Source: Pseudomonadota bacterium (GTDB lineage Bacteria; BMS3Abin14). Taken from it: a stretch of DNA of 5,234 nt. The notes beneath the pieces are model-generated. The model did not search any database. It was not told where the DNA came from and worked only from the letters and a program-made list of their open reading frames with translations. The translations under genes and the position numbers were made by a program. Below are positions 1-5,234 of this stretch, piece by piece (position 1 is the first letter of the stretch; every line of letters starts with the position of its first letter). The DNA lies in contig QIFJ01000030.1 in the NCBI GenBank assembly GCA_003229755.1, positions 1 through 5,234 on the forward strand, in the 5' to 3' direction.

Positions 1-1637
1 ATATCCAGGCCCACCTGGTCCAGAAGAATAAAGGCGCCCATGGGCATCCCGAAATCAAGCAGAGCCTTGTCCACATCCTCTATCCGGGCGCCCCCTTCCA
101 GAAGCCGGGCAGCTTCATTGAGGTACGGCAGCAGGAGACGGTTGACCAGAAATCCTGGCCTGTCCTTAACGACAACCGGGATCTTGCCCAGGCGAAGGGT
201 AAAGGCCTTTGCCTTTTCCACTGTCTTTGCGGAAGTCTTCTTTCCCTTAACGACCTCAACTAAAGGCATCCTGTCCACGGGATTGAAGAAATGAAGGCCC
301 GCTACCCTCGAAGGTGTGGGAACCACCTCCGCCATCTCCGTTATGGAAAGTGACGATGTGTTGGAAAGAATAAGGGCGCCCTTGGGAGCGGCATCGGCAG
401 CACTTTTCAGGACCTTTTTCTTTACGTCCATCCGCTCGGCTACCGCCTCAATCACCACATCGGACCTTGAAAGTCCGCGCATCTGTGTGTCAACTGTAAG
501 TCTGGTCGGTATCCACGTTGCCTGGACGCCTGTGAACCTGCCCTTTTTCCGATTCCTGTTCACGCTTTTGCTGAGCAGATCAAGAGCTTTTCCCAGCGCC
601 TCGGTTGACATGTCGATGAGGCGCACCTTGAATCCTCTTTGGGCTCCGAGAGTGGCTATTCCGCCGCCCATGGCGCCGGCGCCGATGATACCGAGGTTCG
701 AGATAGTCTCAGCCGGGGAAGTGTCACCACGGGCGAACATCTCGCGCAGGTAAAACACCCTGATCAGGTTCTTGGATATTTCGGTGGACGCCATCTCCCC
801 GAGGAGGCCCGCCTCGGTCTCGTAACCGTGGTCGATCCCGTGAAGATAACCGTCCTCAACGGCGTCGATGGCCGCAAGGGGCGCCGGGTAGTGACCCTGT
901 GTCCTCTTCCGGACCTCTTTTCTGGCTCTTTCGAAGATCTTCTTCCTGCCAAAACTTGTGGATTCCAGTATCTTCATGCCGGCTTCTCTGGTTCTTTTTA
1001 CCAGGGATTTTTTCCGTTTACGGGGCTGCGGTCCGGCAGCCAGATTGCGTGCGGCTTCCATGAGGTGCTCGGGATGAACGACTTCGTCCACAAGTCCTAT
1101 CCTGAGGGCTTTTCTGGGATATACATTGGAACCTGAAGTGATCATCTTCAGAGCCTCGGGAATACCCACCAGCCTCGGCAGGCGCTGCGTTCCCCCGAAT
1201 CCCGGAATAATACCGAGCTGGGTCTCAGGAAGGCCCAGGAATGTACGTGTCGAGTCAGTCGCAACCCGCCTGGAACAGGCAAGAGCCAGTTCAAGTCCGC
1301 CTCCAAGGCACGCTCCGTTGATGGCCGCGACCACAGTGAAGGGGAGCTTTTCCATGCGCGCGAGTATCTCCTGCCCACCTCTCGCGAGTTCCTTTCCCCT
1401 GGCGGCATCAGTTACCCCTTCTATTTCTGAGATATCGGCGCCCGCGATGAAGTTCTGCTTCTTGCCGGACACGATAATTGCCCCGGTTATCTCGTCGGAT
1501 TTATCCTCCAGCTTTCCAATGATCTTTGCGAACTGTTCCATCACCTTAGGAGTAAGAATGTTCACCTTCTCGGTCGGGTGGTCGAAGGTGATAATCGCGA
1601 GCCCGTCTTTGATTTTCATTTTGAATGCGTTCTTCAT
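1..1637 (-). CDS. fadJ: Fatty acid oxidation complex alpha subunit: enoyl-CoA hydratase / 3-hydroxyacyl-CoA dehydrogenase, FadJ/HADHA type (C-terminus cut by window edge)
   Basis: Bifunctional beta-oxidation enzyme: hydrates trans-2-enoyl-CoA, then oxidises the 3-hydroxyacyl-CoA with NAD+. I translated 545 codons without a stop or frameshift. Residues 7-190 are the crotonase domain: oxyanion-hole region FIAGADI (63-69) and CLGGGLE (110-116), with the two expected catalytic glutamates at E116 and E138 (LPETQLG). Residues 206-245 form a very basic linker, followed by TQGHYPAP (246-253), as in HADHA. The dehydrogenase domain starts near 315 with the NAD-binding GAGAMG (319-324) and D342. SNTSS (425-429), H449 in GLHFFNPVDR and E461 match the expected Ser and His-Glu catalytic residues. 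FadB/FadJ proteins are about 715-730 residues, so roughly 170-190 residues lie off the left edge. The start at 1637 is preferred over ATG 1619 because GGAAAGGG (1654-1647) sits 9 nt upstream and the thiolase stop is only 4 bp away. It could equally be named fadB; the fadI-fadJ order favours fadJ. Confidence 0.93.
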   Translation of the reverse strand, partial: MKNAFKMKIKDGLAIITFDHPTEKVNILTPKVMEQFAKIIGKLEDKSDEITGAIIVSGKKQNFIAGADISEIEGVTDAARGKELARGGQEILARMEKLPFTVVAAINGACLGGGLELALACSRRVATDSTRTFLGLPETQLGIIPGFGGTQRLPRLVGIPEALKMITSGSNVYPRKALRIGLVDEVVHPEHLMEAARNLAAGPQPRKRKKSLVKRTREAGMKILESTSFGRKKIFERARKEVRKRTQGHYPAPLAAIDAVEDGYLHGIDHGYETEAGLLGEMASTEISKNLIRVFYLREMFARGDTSPAETISNLGIIGAGAMGGGIATLGAQRGFKVRLIDMSTEALGKALDLLSKSVNRNRKKGRFTGVQATWIPTRLTVDTQMRGLSRSDVVIEAVAERMDVKKKVLKSAADAAPKGALILSNTSSLSITEMAEVVPTPSRVAGLHFFNPVDRMPLVEVVKGKKTSAKTVEKAKAFTLRLGKIPVVVKDRPGFLVNRLLLPYLNEAARLLEGGARIEDVDKALLDFGMPMGAFILLDQVGLD

Positions 1638-1641
1638 TGTT

Positions 1642-2928
1642 TTATGCCCTTTCCAGGAGCACGGACACGCCCTGCCCACCGCCTACGCACAGGGTGGCGA
1701 GGCCCAGATCAACGGACCGGCGCCGCATCTCCAGAAGGAGGGTGTGGATGATCCGTGTTCCTGTAGACCCCACGGGATGTCCCATGGCGATAGCGCCTCC
1801 GTTGACGTTCAGTATGTTCCTGTCGATGGCTCCTATAGCCTTCCTGCCGAGGAAGTGTTCTGAGAGCTTGTCGTCGGCAAAGACCTTCTCGTTGGCTATG
1901 ATCTGGGCGGCGAAGGCCTCGTTCATCTCGATGAGCCCGATCTTTGAGTAATCGATACCCGATTTTGCAAGGACGATGGAAGTGGAGTAGGAAGGGCCGA
2001 GGCCCATGCGTTTTGGCTCAAGTCCCGCAAAGGCGTGGTCCACAATAAATCCGAGGGGCTCTAAGTTCAGTTTTTCAGCAGTTTTCTCGCTCATAACGAG
2101 TACAGCGGCCCCTCCATCAGTGATCTGGGAGGAGTTGCCGGCGGTCACGGTCCCAAATTTCTTCTCGAAGACCGGCCTTAACTTTGCCAGTGCCTCCATG
2201 GACTGCTCGGTTCTTATACCGTTGTCGAATACGACGGCTTCATCGTAACGGGGCGGGGCAAATACGGACATTATTTCGTCCGCGAAGCGCCCGTCCTCGT
2301 GGGCGGCAGCAGCGCGCTGATGGCTGAGGAGGGCGAACTCGTCCTGGGCCTGGCGGCTGATGTCCAGTTCCCGGGCCAGTACCTCGGCAGTCTGGCCCAT
2401 ATCCAGCCTGCATGTTGGATCGGTCAGGCCCAGCATGAGGCCTATCCTGGGGACGAGATGGCGGGGCCTTACCTTGCCCAGGGCGGAGATCCTGGCACCC
2501 ATGCCCTTGCCGCGCTGGTATTTTGTGATGATATCCTGAAGGTCCGGTGTGATGAAGAAGGGGATGTTGGTCATGGATTCAATGCCTCCGGCGATGACTA
2601 TTTCAGCCTCACCGGTGGCGATTGCCTGTGCCGCCGATATGATGGATTGAATGCCGGAAGCGCAGTTCCTGTGAACCGTGTAGGCGGGCACGCTTTCGGG
2701 GATTCCCGCGTAAAGGGCTATAACCCTGGCCACATTGACCGCGTCCGGAGGCTGGGCTACATTTCCGATTATGACCGAATCTATCCGGGCTGGATCGACT
2801 CCGGAGCGGGCCAATAACTCCGCAACCGGCAACCTGCCGAGATCAACTGCCGTCATTTTGGAAAAGAGGGTGCCGGCTCTGACATAGGGAGTCCTGACCC
2901 CTTCAACTATGGCTATTTTCGAGCTCAT
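1642..2928 (-). CDS. fadI: 3-ketoacyl-CoA thiolase, trifunctional-protein beta / FadI type
   Basis: Performs the last step of the beta-oxidation spiral, CoA-dependent cleavage of 3-ketoacyl-CoA to acetyl-CoA and a shortened acyl-CoA. It has 428 residues; E. coli FadI, from memory, is about 436. Visible thiolase motifs are the acyl-accepting nucleophile C89 in NCASG (88-92), NEAFAAQ (336-342), the active-site H384 in GHPVGSTG (383-390), and C414 in CVGGGQG (414-420), the general acid/base cysteine. Residues 124-172 hold a long insertion (LGKVRPRHLVP) resembling the loop of FadI and mitochondrial HADHB, which separates this group from short acetyl-CoA acetyltransferases. ATG 2928 overlaps the dehydrogenase stop as ATGA, and AAGGAAGG (2941-2934) lies just upstream, so translational coupling is likely. 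The alpha subunit follows 4 bp after the TAA, supporting an alpha/beta complex. An acetoacetyl-CoA thiolase role is possible but less likely in this context. Confidence 0.94.
   Translation of the reverse strand: MSSKIAIVEGVRTPYVRAGTLFSKMTAVDLGRLPVAELLARSGVDPARIDSVIIGNVAQPPDAVNVARVIALYAGIPESVPAYTVHRNCASGIQSIISAAQAIATGEAEIVIAGGIESMTNIPFFITPDLQDIITKYQRGKGMGARISALGKVRPRHLVPRIGLMLGLTDPTCRLDMGQTAEVLARELDISRQAQDEFALLSHQRAAAAHEDGRFADEIMSVFAPPRYDEAVVFDNGIRTEQSMEALAKLRPVFEKKFGTVTAGNSSQITDGGAAVLVMSEKTAEKLNLEPLGFIVDHAFAGLEPKRMGLGPSYSTSIVLAKSGIDYSKIGLIEMNEAFAAQIIANEKVFADDKLSEHFLGRKAIGAIDRNILNVNGGAIAMGHPVGSTGTRIIHTLLLEMRRRSVDLGLATLCVGGGQGVSVLLERA
1647..1654 (-). promoter_or_regulatory. Ribosome binding site deciding the fadJ start
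   Basis: The minus strand reads GGAAAGGG at the end of the thiolase gene, 9 nt before ATG 1637. The alternative in-frame ATG at 1619 has no purine-rich site before it, so 1637 is chosen. Confidence 0.6.
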
Positions 2929-4658
2929 ACATGCCTTCCTTCCGATATGTTTTTATCGTTGTTTCCGAACTCTTCTAATAGATTCCGGAAAACTCTCTGG
3001 TGTACCCGCTCTCTTTGTTGAGAGTAACTGCACACATTAAGCTTCCAGTTCTCCCGGGCCTCGGTGAGGAAGTAGGCGAGGAGGCCGATCTTGTCCTTTA
3101 CGTTGGTTCCACTTTCTACATCGTATTCCAGCCCTGAAAGGGAGGCAAGGAGGATATAAAGGTCCAGGGAAAGTCTTGTTATCCTTCTGAGGAGGAACTC
3201 TTTTTCAGCGATCTTACTGCCGTGCCTGAGGATCCCGAAGTAGAGCAGGCGCCGTATGGCCCTTACGTTCCTGCGAGCCATCCGCGCGGCCTTCCTCATC
3301 ACGGAGTTGTGATAACGCAACGGCATTTTTGGCCTGCTGAGACCTTCCCTTATCAAAAAGAAGGCCTGCCCGATTCGCCCTCTGCCGCTGGAGCTTAGCT
3401 GTTTGCCCAGGGACCTTGCCAGATAAAGGGCGGGGTAGATGGAGTGGATCTCGGAGGTACCCTCGAAAAGTGTTGTTACCCTGAAATCCCTCATGCGTTT
3501 CTCGTAGGGTAATGATCTGAGGTAGCCTGCCCCGCCAGCCGTCTGCAGCGCATCATACAGAGTGTCCCAGGCTCTGGTAGTTCCGTAGAGCTTGACATGG
3601 GAGCTTTCCATGGCAAAACTGCCGGTGTGATCACTCTCCAGCAGTCGGGACGCCGCCTGTGTAATTGATTCCGCGGCAAATGCGTGGACTCTTGCCCTCA
3701 CTATCTTTTCCTGGATCAATTCGAAGTCCCTGATGGGCACCCCGAACTGCTCTCTGGAAGACGCCCTGTTAAACATGTCTTCAACAGACTGTTTCATGGC
3801 GCCCACGGAAGCCGCGCCCAGCCCCAGCCGTCCGTAGTTCAGGATAGTCATGGCGATCTTGAAGCCGTCGCCCGGTTTTCCGATGAGGTTCTGGGCCGGC
3901 ACTTTTACATCCTTGAAACTGATGGGGGCAGTAGAGCTGGCGGCAAGGCCCATCTTTATCATCTCCCTGCCGACCTTGACGCCGTCCCATGCAGTTTCCA
4001 CGATAAAGGCGCCCATGAAACCCGGGTTTTCGGGGTCCATCTGGGCAAAAACAGTAAGGCCGCCCGCGTAGTTGGCGTTGGTGATGAAGGTTTTCTGTCC
4101 GTTGAGGATGTAGTGTTTACCGTCTTTGGACAGGAGGGCGGTGGTCTGTATGTGCTTTGCGTCAGATCCTGTGGCCGGTTCGGTAAGAGCGTAGGCGAAG
4201 ATCATCTCTCCAGTAGCTGCTTTAGTCAGATATTTTTTCTTCTGCTTTTCGCTGCCGAAAAGGATGATCCCCTTGATGCCGATGGAAAGGTGAGCGGTGG
4301 GTGTCAGGGCAAGGGACATATCGGTGCCCGCCATGGCCTCGAGTACGCTCAGGTAGCCGGAAAGGCCGAGCCCCACGCCACCGTACTTTTCCGGAACGTT
4401 GAGCCCGAAAAGACCGATCTTTTTTAGCCCATCCATCAGTGGTTCCGGTATGGTTTTCTTCTCTTCAAGATCCGACGGTGAATAGTCCTTGATGAGCTCC
4501 CGGTACTTACCGATTATCTCTTCGGCCTTTGGGTCCCGTCCGGCAGGCACCAGCGTCTTGTAACTTTCTTCATCGAAACTGCCTAGCAGCAGCCTCTCCA
4601 AAAACCCCCCTGGCCTTTCAGTTTTCTCAGAGGTTTCAATATCTTCTTTGCCAGGCAT
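2925..4658 (-). CDS. Acyl-CoA dehydrogenase, VLCAD/ACAD9-like with C-terminal extension
   Basis: FAD-dependent enzyme for the first step of beta-oxidation, acyl-CoA to trans-2-enoyl-CoA, normally passing electrons to ETF. It has 577 residues, against about 380-400 for short/medium-chain family members. Approximate domains: N-terminal helical 42-155, middle beta 156-250, C-terminal helical 262-412, then an extension 413-577 as in VLCAD/ACAD9. Visible motifs are YALTEPATGSDA (156-167, flavin/substrate contact), RxQFG (302-306), the FAD-binding QTAGGAGY (372-379), and FEGTSEI (398-404) with E399 as the expected catalytic base. Residues 419-487 carry about 18 Lys/Arg and 3 acidic residues, like the membrane-binding region of VLCAD. 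No signal peptide is seen. ATG 4658 is the only possible start: an in-frame TAA lies at 4703-4701, no other start codon follows it, and GGGAG is 7 nt upstream. It is first in the operon and its TGA overlaps the thiolase start. Long-chain preference is inferred from architecture. Unrelated to E. coli FadE in layout, so no symbol is given. Confidence 0.93.
   Translation of the reverse strand: MPGKEDIETSEKTERPGGFLERLLLGSFDEESYKTLVPAGRDPKAEEIIGKYRELIKDYSPSDLEEKKTIPEPLMDGLKKIGLFGLNVPEKYGGVGLGLSGYLSVLEAMAGTDMSLALTPTAHLSIGIKGIILFGSEKQKKKYLTKAATGEMIFAYALTEPATGSDAKHIQTTALLSKDGKHYILNGQKTFITNANYAGGLTVFAQMDPENPGFMGAFIVETAWDGVKVGREMIKMGLAASSTAPISFKDVKVPAQNLIGKPGDGFKIAMTILNYGRLGLGAASVGAMKQSVEDMFNRASSREQFGVPIRDFELIQEKIVRARVHAFAAESITQAASRLLESDHTGSFAMESSHVKLYGTTRAWDTLYDALQTAGGAGYLRSLPYEKRMRDFRVTTLFEGTSEIHSIYPALYLARSLGKQLSSSGRGRIGQAFFLIREGLSRPKMPLRYHNSVMRKAARMARRNVRAIRRLLYFGILRHGSKIAEKEFLLRRITRLSLDLYILLASLSGLEYDVESGTNVKDKIGLLAYFLTEARENWKLNVCSYSQQRERVHQRVFRNLLEEFGNNDKNISEGRHV
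2934..2941 (-). promoter_or_regulatory. Ribosome binding site of the thiolase gene
   Basis: The minus strand reads AAGGAAGG inside the end of the dehydrogenase gene. The AAGGA core is 8 nt before ATG 2928. Together with the ATGA stop/start overlap, this suggests both independent ribosome entry and coupling. An ATG at 2932 is out of frame and soon reaches a stop, so it is not the start. Confidence 0.75.
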
Positions 4659-4664
4659 CGAGGG

Positions 4665-4672
4665 TCTCCCTT
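4665..4672 (-). promoter_or_regulatory. Ribosome binding site of the acyl-CoA dehydrogenase gene
   Basis: The minus strand reads AAGGGAGA, with its GGGAG core 7 nt before ATG 4658. This is good Shine-Dalgarno spacing and supports the only start codon available after the in-frame TAA at 4703-4701. Confidence 0.75.
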
Positions 4673-4684
4673 CTGAATGGTGAG

Positions 4685-4721
4685 GTAGCTTCTTTTCACC
4701 TTAATATAAGTCTAAAGCTAC
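4685..4721. promoter_or_regulatory. Inverted repeat across the promoter, possible operator
   Basis: GTAGCTT (4685-4691) and AAGCTAC (4715-4721) are perfect 7-bp inverted arms separated by 23 bp. They flank the proposed -10 box and transcription start. A smaller CTTA/TAAG pair (4700-4703 and 4707-4710) is nested at nearly the same centre. This arrangement could be a repressor site, for instance for a fatty-acid-responsive regulator, but the arms are short and chance is possible. No regulator gene is in the window. Confidence 0.3.
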
Positions 4722-4736
4722 ATAAGCCCCTGTCAA
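4709..4736 (-). promoter_or_regulatory. Candidate sigma70-type promoter of the beta-oxidation operon
   Basis: On the minus strand a perfect TTGACA (4736-4731) is followed by a 16-bp spacer and TAGACT (4714-4709), which matches 4 of 6 positions of TATAAT, including the first two and the last. Transcription would start near 4702, giving a leader of about 44 nt before ATG 4658. A better-looking TATATT lies further downstream, but its 22-bp spacing is too long. Position directly upstream of the first gene supports the call; the weak -10 box limits confidence. Confidence 0.5.
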
Positions 4737-4742
4737 GGAGAA

Positions 4743-4773
4743 ACATTAGAATATTAGAACATTAGAGAATAGA
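4743..4773 (+). repeat. Left array of the ACATTAGA octamer
   Basis: Four head-to-tail units: ACATTAGA, ATATTAGA, ACATTAGA and a shortened GAATAGA. An inverted copy of the same length lies at 5154-5184. The outer 16 bp of this array can pair with 5169-5184 with one mismatch. It ends 7 bp from the -35 box of the candidate promoter. Confidence 0.8.
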
Positions 4774-4794
4774 AAATGGAAATTGGAAAATGGA
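4774..4794 (+). repeat. Tandem heptamer array AAATGGA
   Basis: Three adjacent 7-bp units: AAATGGA, AATTGGA, AAATGGA. A related AAATTGGAGA follows at 4801-4810. It directly abuts the ACATTAGA array. The role is unknown. Confidence 0.65.
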
Positions 4795-4919
4795 TTGTCG
4801 AAATTGGAGATTCGAATGGCCGGGGTTTTGGGTGTAATCACTCGCCTTCGCAACCCCCTTTTAGCTTCGCTTCGTGATTCAGCCTGATTTGCATTTGGTT
4901 ATCCTGGGTTCCGGCCAGG

Positions 4920-4951
4920 GTATCGGAGTATCGGCGTAACGGGGTATGGGA
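4920..4951 (+). repeat. Tandem octamer array GTATCGGN
   Basis: Four head-to-tail 8-bp units: GTATCGGA, GTATCGGC, GTAACGGG and GTATGGGA. The last two have each drifted by one base within the first seven positions. The sequence is unrelated to the ACATTAGA arrays but has the same unit length. Confidence 0.7.
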
Positions 4952-4956
4952 TAAAT

Positions 4957-4989
4957 CCCTCTCCCTTGATGGGAGAGGTTAGGAGAGGG
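4957..4989. repeat. Hairpin-forming GC-rich palindrome with an alternative pairing arm
   Basis: CCTCTCCC (4958-4965) and GGGAGAGG (4971-4978) form a perfect 8-bp stem with loop TTGAT. CCCTCTCC (4957-4964) can instead pair perfectly with GGAGAGGG (4982-4989), so two exclusive hairpins are possible. From memory, similar CCCTCTCCC...GGGAGAGGGTTAGG units recur between genes in many proteobacteria, which suggests a REP-like dispersed repeat. No T-run follows on either strand, so it is a poor intrinsic terminator. Confidence 0.65.
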
Positions 4990-4992
4990 TGG

Positions 4993-5007
4993 TAATGTTC
5001 AGTCATT
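4993..5007 (+). repeat. Direct repeat, copy 1 (partner 5179-5192)
   Basis: TAATGTTCAGTCATT here recurs as TAATGTCAGTCATT at 5179-5192, differing by one missing T. The second copy starts inside the right ACATTAGA array. The copies bracket the long hairpin at 5087-5134. Confidence 0.5.
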
Positions 5008-5086
5008 GTGGATCAATGTGCTCTGACCCCGCTTCCGAACATGAAGGTGGAACAGGCAGAAGGCAAGAGTATGCAGGGAACTGCGA

Positions 5087-5134
5087 AGAGCAGGGTAAGT
5101 ATAGTTAACTCCGATTTACCTTTACCCTGGCTCT
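5087..5134. repeat. Imperfect long hairpin
   Basis: AGAGCAGGGTAA (5087-5098) pairs with TTACCCTGGCTCT (5122-5134): 12 bp with a single bulged G and a 23-nt loop containing the palindrome GTTAAC. There is no U-tract after it on either strand, so it is not an obvious terminator. It may be a dispersed-repeat unit or part of an RNA from an upstream gene. Confidence 0.5.
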
Positions 5135-5153
5135 ACTTTCAAGATTATCAGTG

Positions 5154-5184
5154 TCTAATGTTCTAATTTCTAATGTTCTAATGT
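5154..5184 (-). repeat. Right, inverted array of the ACATTAGA octamer
   Basis: The plus strand reads TCTAATGT, TCTAATT, TCTAATGT, TCTAATGT, the reverse complement of the left array at 4743-4773. Both arrays are 31 bp long. Each contains three full units and one shortened by a base. Confidence 0.8.
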
Positions 5185-5192
5185 CAGTCATT
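5179..5192 (+). repeat. Direct repeat, copy 2 (partner 4993-5007)
   Basis: TAATGTCAGTCATT matches the copy at 4993-5007 apart from one missing T. It overlaps the last unit of the right octamer array. Confidence 0.5.
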
Positions 5193-5234
5193 ACCTAATA
5201 CGCAAACCCACTTCACATTAAGGGTGTACACACC

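Larger units (their letters stand above)
4737..5234. other. Repeat-rich intergenic region without a supportable gene
   Basis: About 500 bp upstream of the operon promoter. I found no convincing reading frame, tRNA or rRNA on either strand. The stretch is made of short tandem repeats and hairpins listed separately: an AT-rich octamer array, a heptamer array, a second octamer array, two hairpins, and an inverted copy of the first array. A short minus-strand frame open from the right edge to a TGA at 5186-5184 (16 codons) could be the end of an upstream gene but has nothing to support it. Confidence 0.7.

Noticed and set aside
40..1136. Several plus-strand open frames opposite fadJ
   Set aside because: The minus strand carries a continuous 545-codon frame with hydratase and dehydrogenase motifs; the plus-strand frames are its shadows.
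1126..1863. Plus-strand open frame of 245 codons across the fadJ start and thiolase end
   Set aside because: It is antisense to two real genes and spans their junction, and it encodes no recognisable motif.
2299..2817. Plus-strand open frame of 172 codons opposite the thiolase
   Set aside because: It is antisense to the thiolase, whose catalytic motifs are complete, and it has no domain of its own.
3684..4427. Long plus-strand open frame of 247 codons opposite the dehydrogenase gene
   Set aside because: It lies fully antisense to a well-supported acyl-CoA dehydrogenase with intact motifs. Its translation shows no recognisable domain and is the expected by-product of codon bias.
4903..4919. 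CCTGG/CCAGG hairpin as a terminator
   Set aside because: The stem is only 5 bp and no T-run follows on either strand.
4743..5184. CRISPR array or phage attachment site
   Set aside because: The repeats are 7-8 bp units directly abutting with no spacers, there are no cas genes, and no tRNA or integrase is present.
5184..5234. Short minus-strand frame open from the right edge to a TGA, possible end of an upstream gene
   Set aside because: Only 16 codons are visible, with no motif. Such a run is common by chance.

Overview
The window suggests a free-living bacterium that degrades long-chain fatty acids. The genes are moderately GC-rich, read on the minus strand, and are packed tightly with Shine-Dalgarno sites. 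The gene content and the style of the intergenic repeats would fit a deltaproteobacterial (Desulfobacterota-like) genome. That assignment is an inference from style, not proof.

Layout, read on the minus strand from right to left. Positions 5234-4659 are a 576-bp region with no supportable gene. It contains short tandem repeats, hairpins and a sigma70-like promoter candidate (TTGACA, 16-bp spacer, TAGACT). The promoter lies about 50-80 bp upstream of the first gene. Positions 4658-2925 encode a 577-residue acyl-CoA dehydrogenase with a long C-terminal extension, as in VLCAD/ACAD9. Its stop codon overlaps the start of a FadI/HADHB-type thiolase (2928-1642) by 4 bp (ATGA). Four bases after the thiolase stop begins a FadJ/HADHA-type fusion of enoyl-CoA hydratase and 3-hydroxyacyl-CoA dehydrogenase (1637 to the left edge). 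This last gene is intact for 545 codons and then cut by the window boundary.

Together the three genes cover a complete beta-oxidation spiral. The dehydrogenase makes the trans-2-enoyl-CoA. The FadJ-type protein hydrates it and oxidises the 3-hydroxyacyl-CoA. The thiolase releases acetyl-CoA. The layout (VLCAD-like enzyme, then TFP-beta-like, then TFP-alpha-like) resembles the membrane-associated long-chain module of mitochondria. Both the dehydrogenase and the alpha-type subunit carry strongly basic segments that could bind membranes.

The metabolic part is well explained by known families. The part not explained by genes is the upstream intergenic region. Inverted arrays of the octamer ACATTAGA bound 442 bp that also hold a heptamer array (AAATGGA), another octamer array (GTATCGGN), a perfect 8-bp hairpin with an alternative partner, and a second bulged hairpin. 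I see no strong evidence for a wholly new system.
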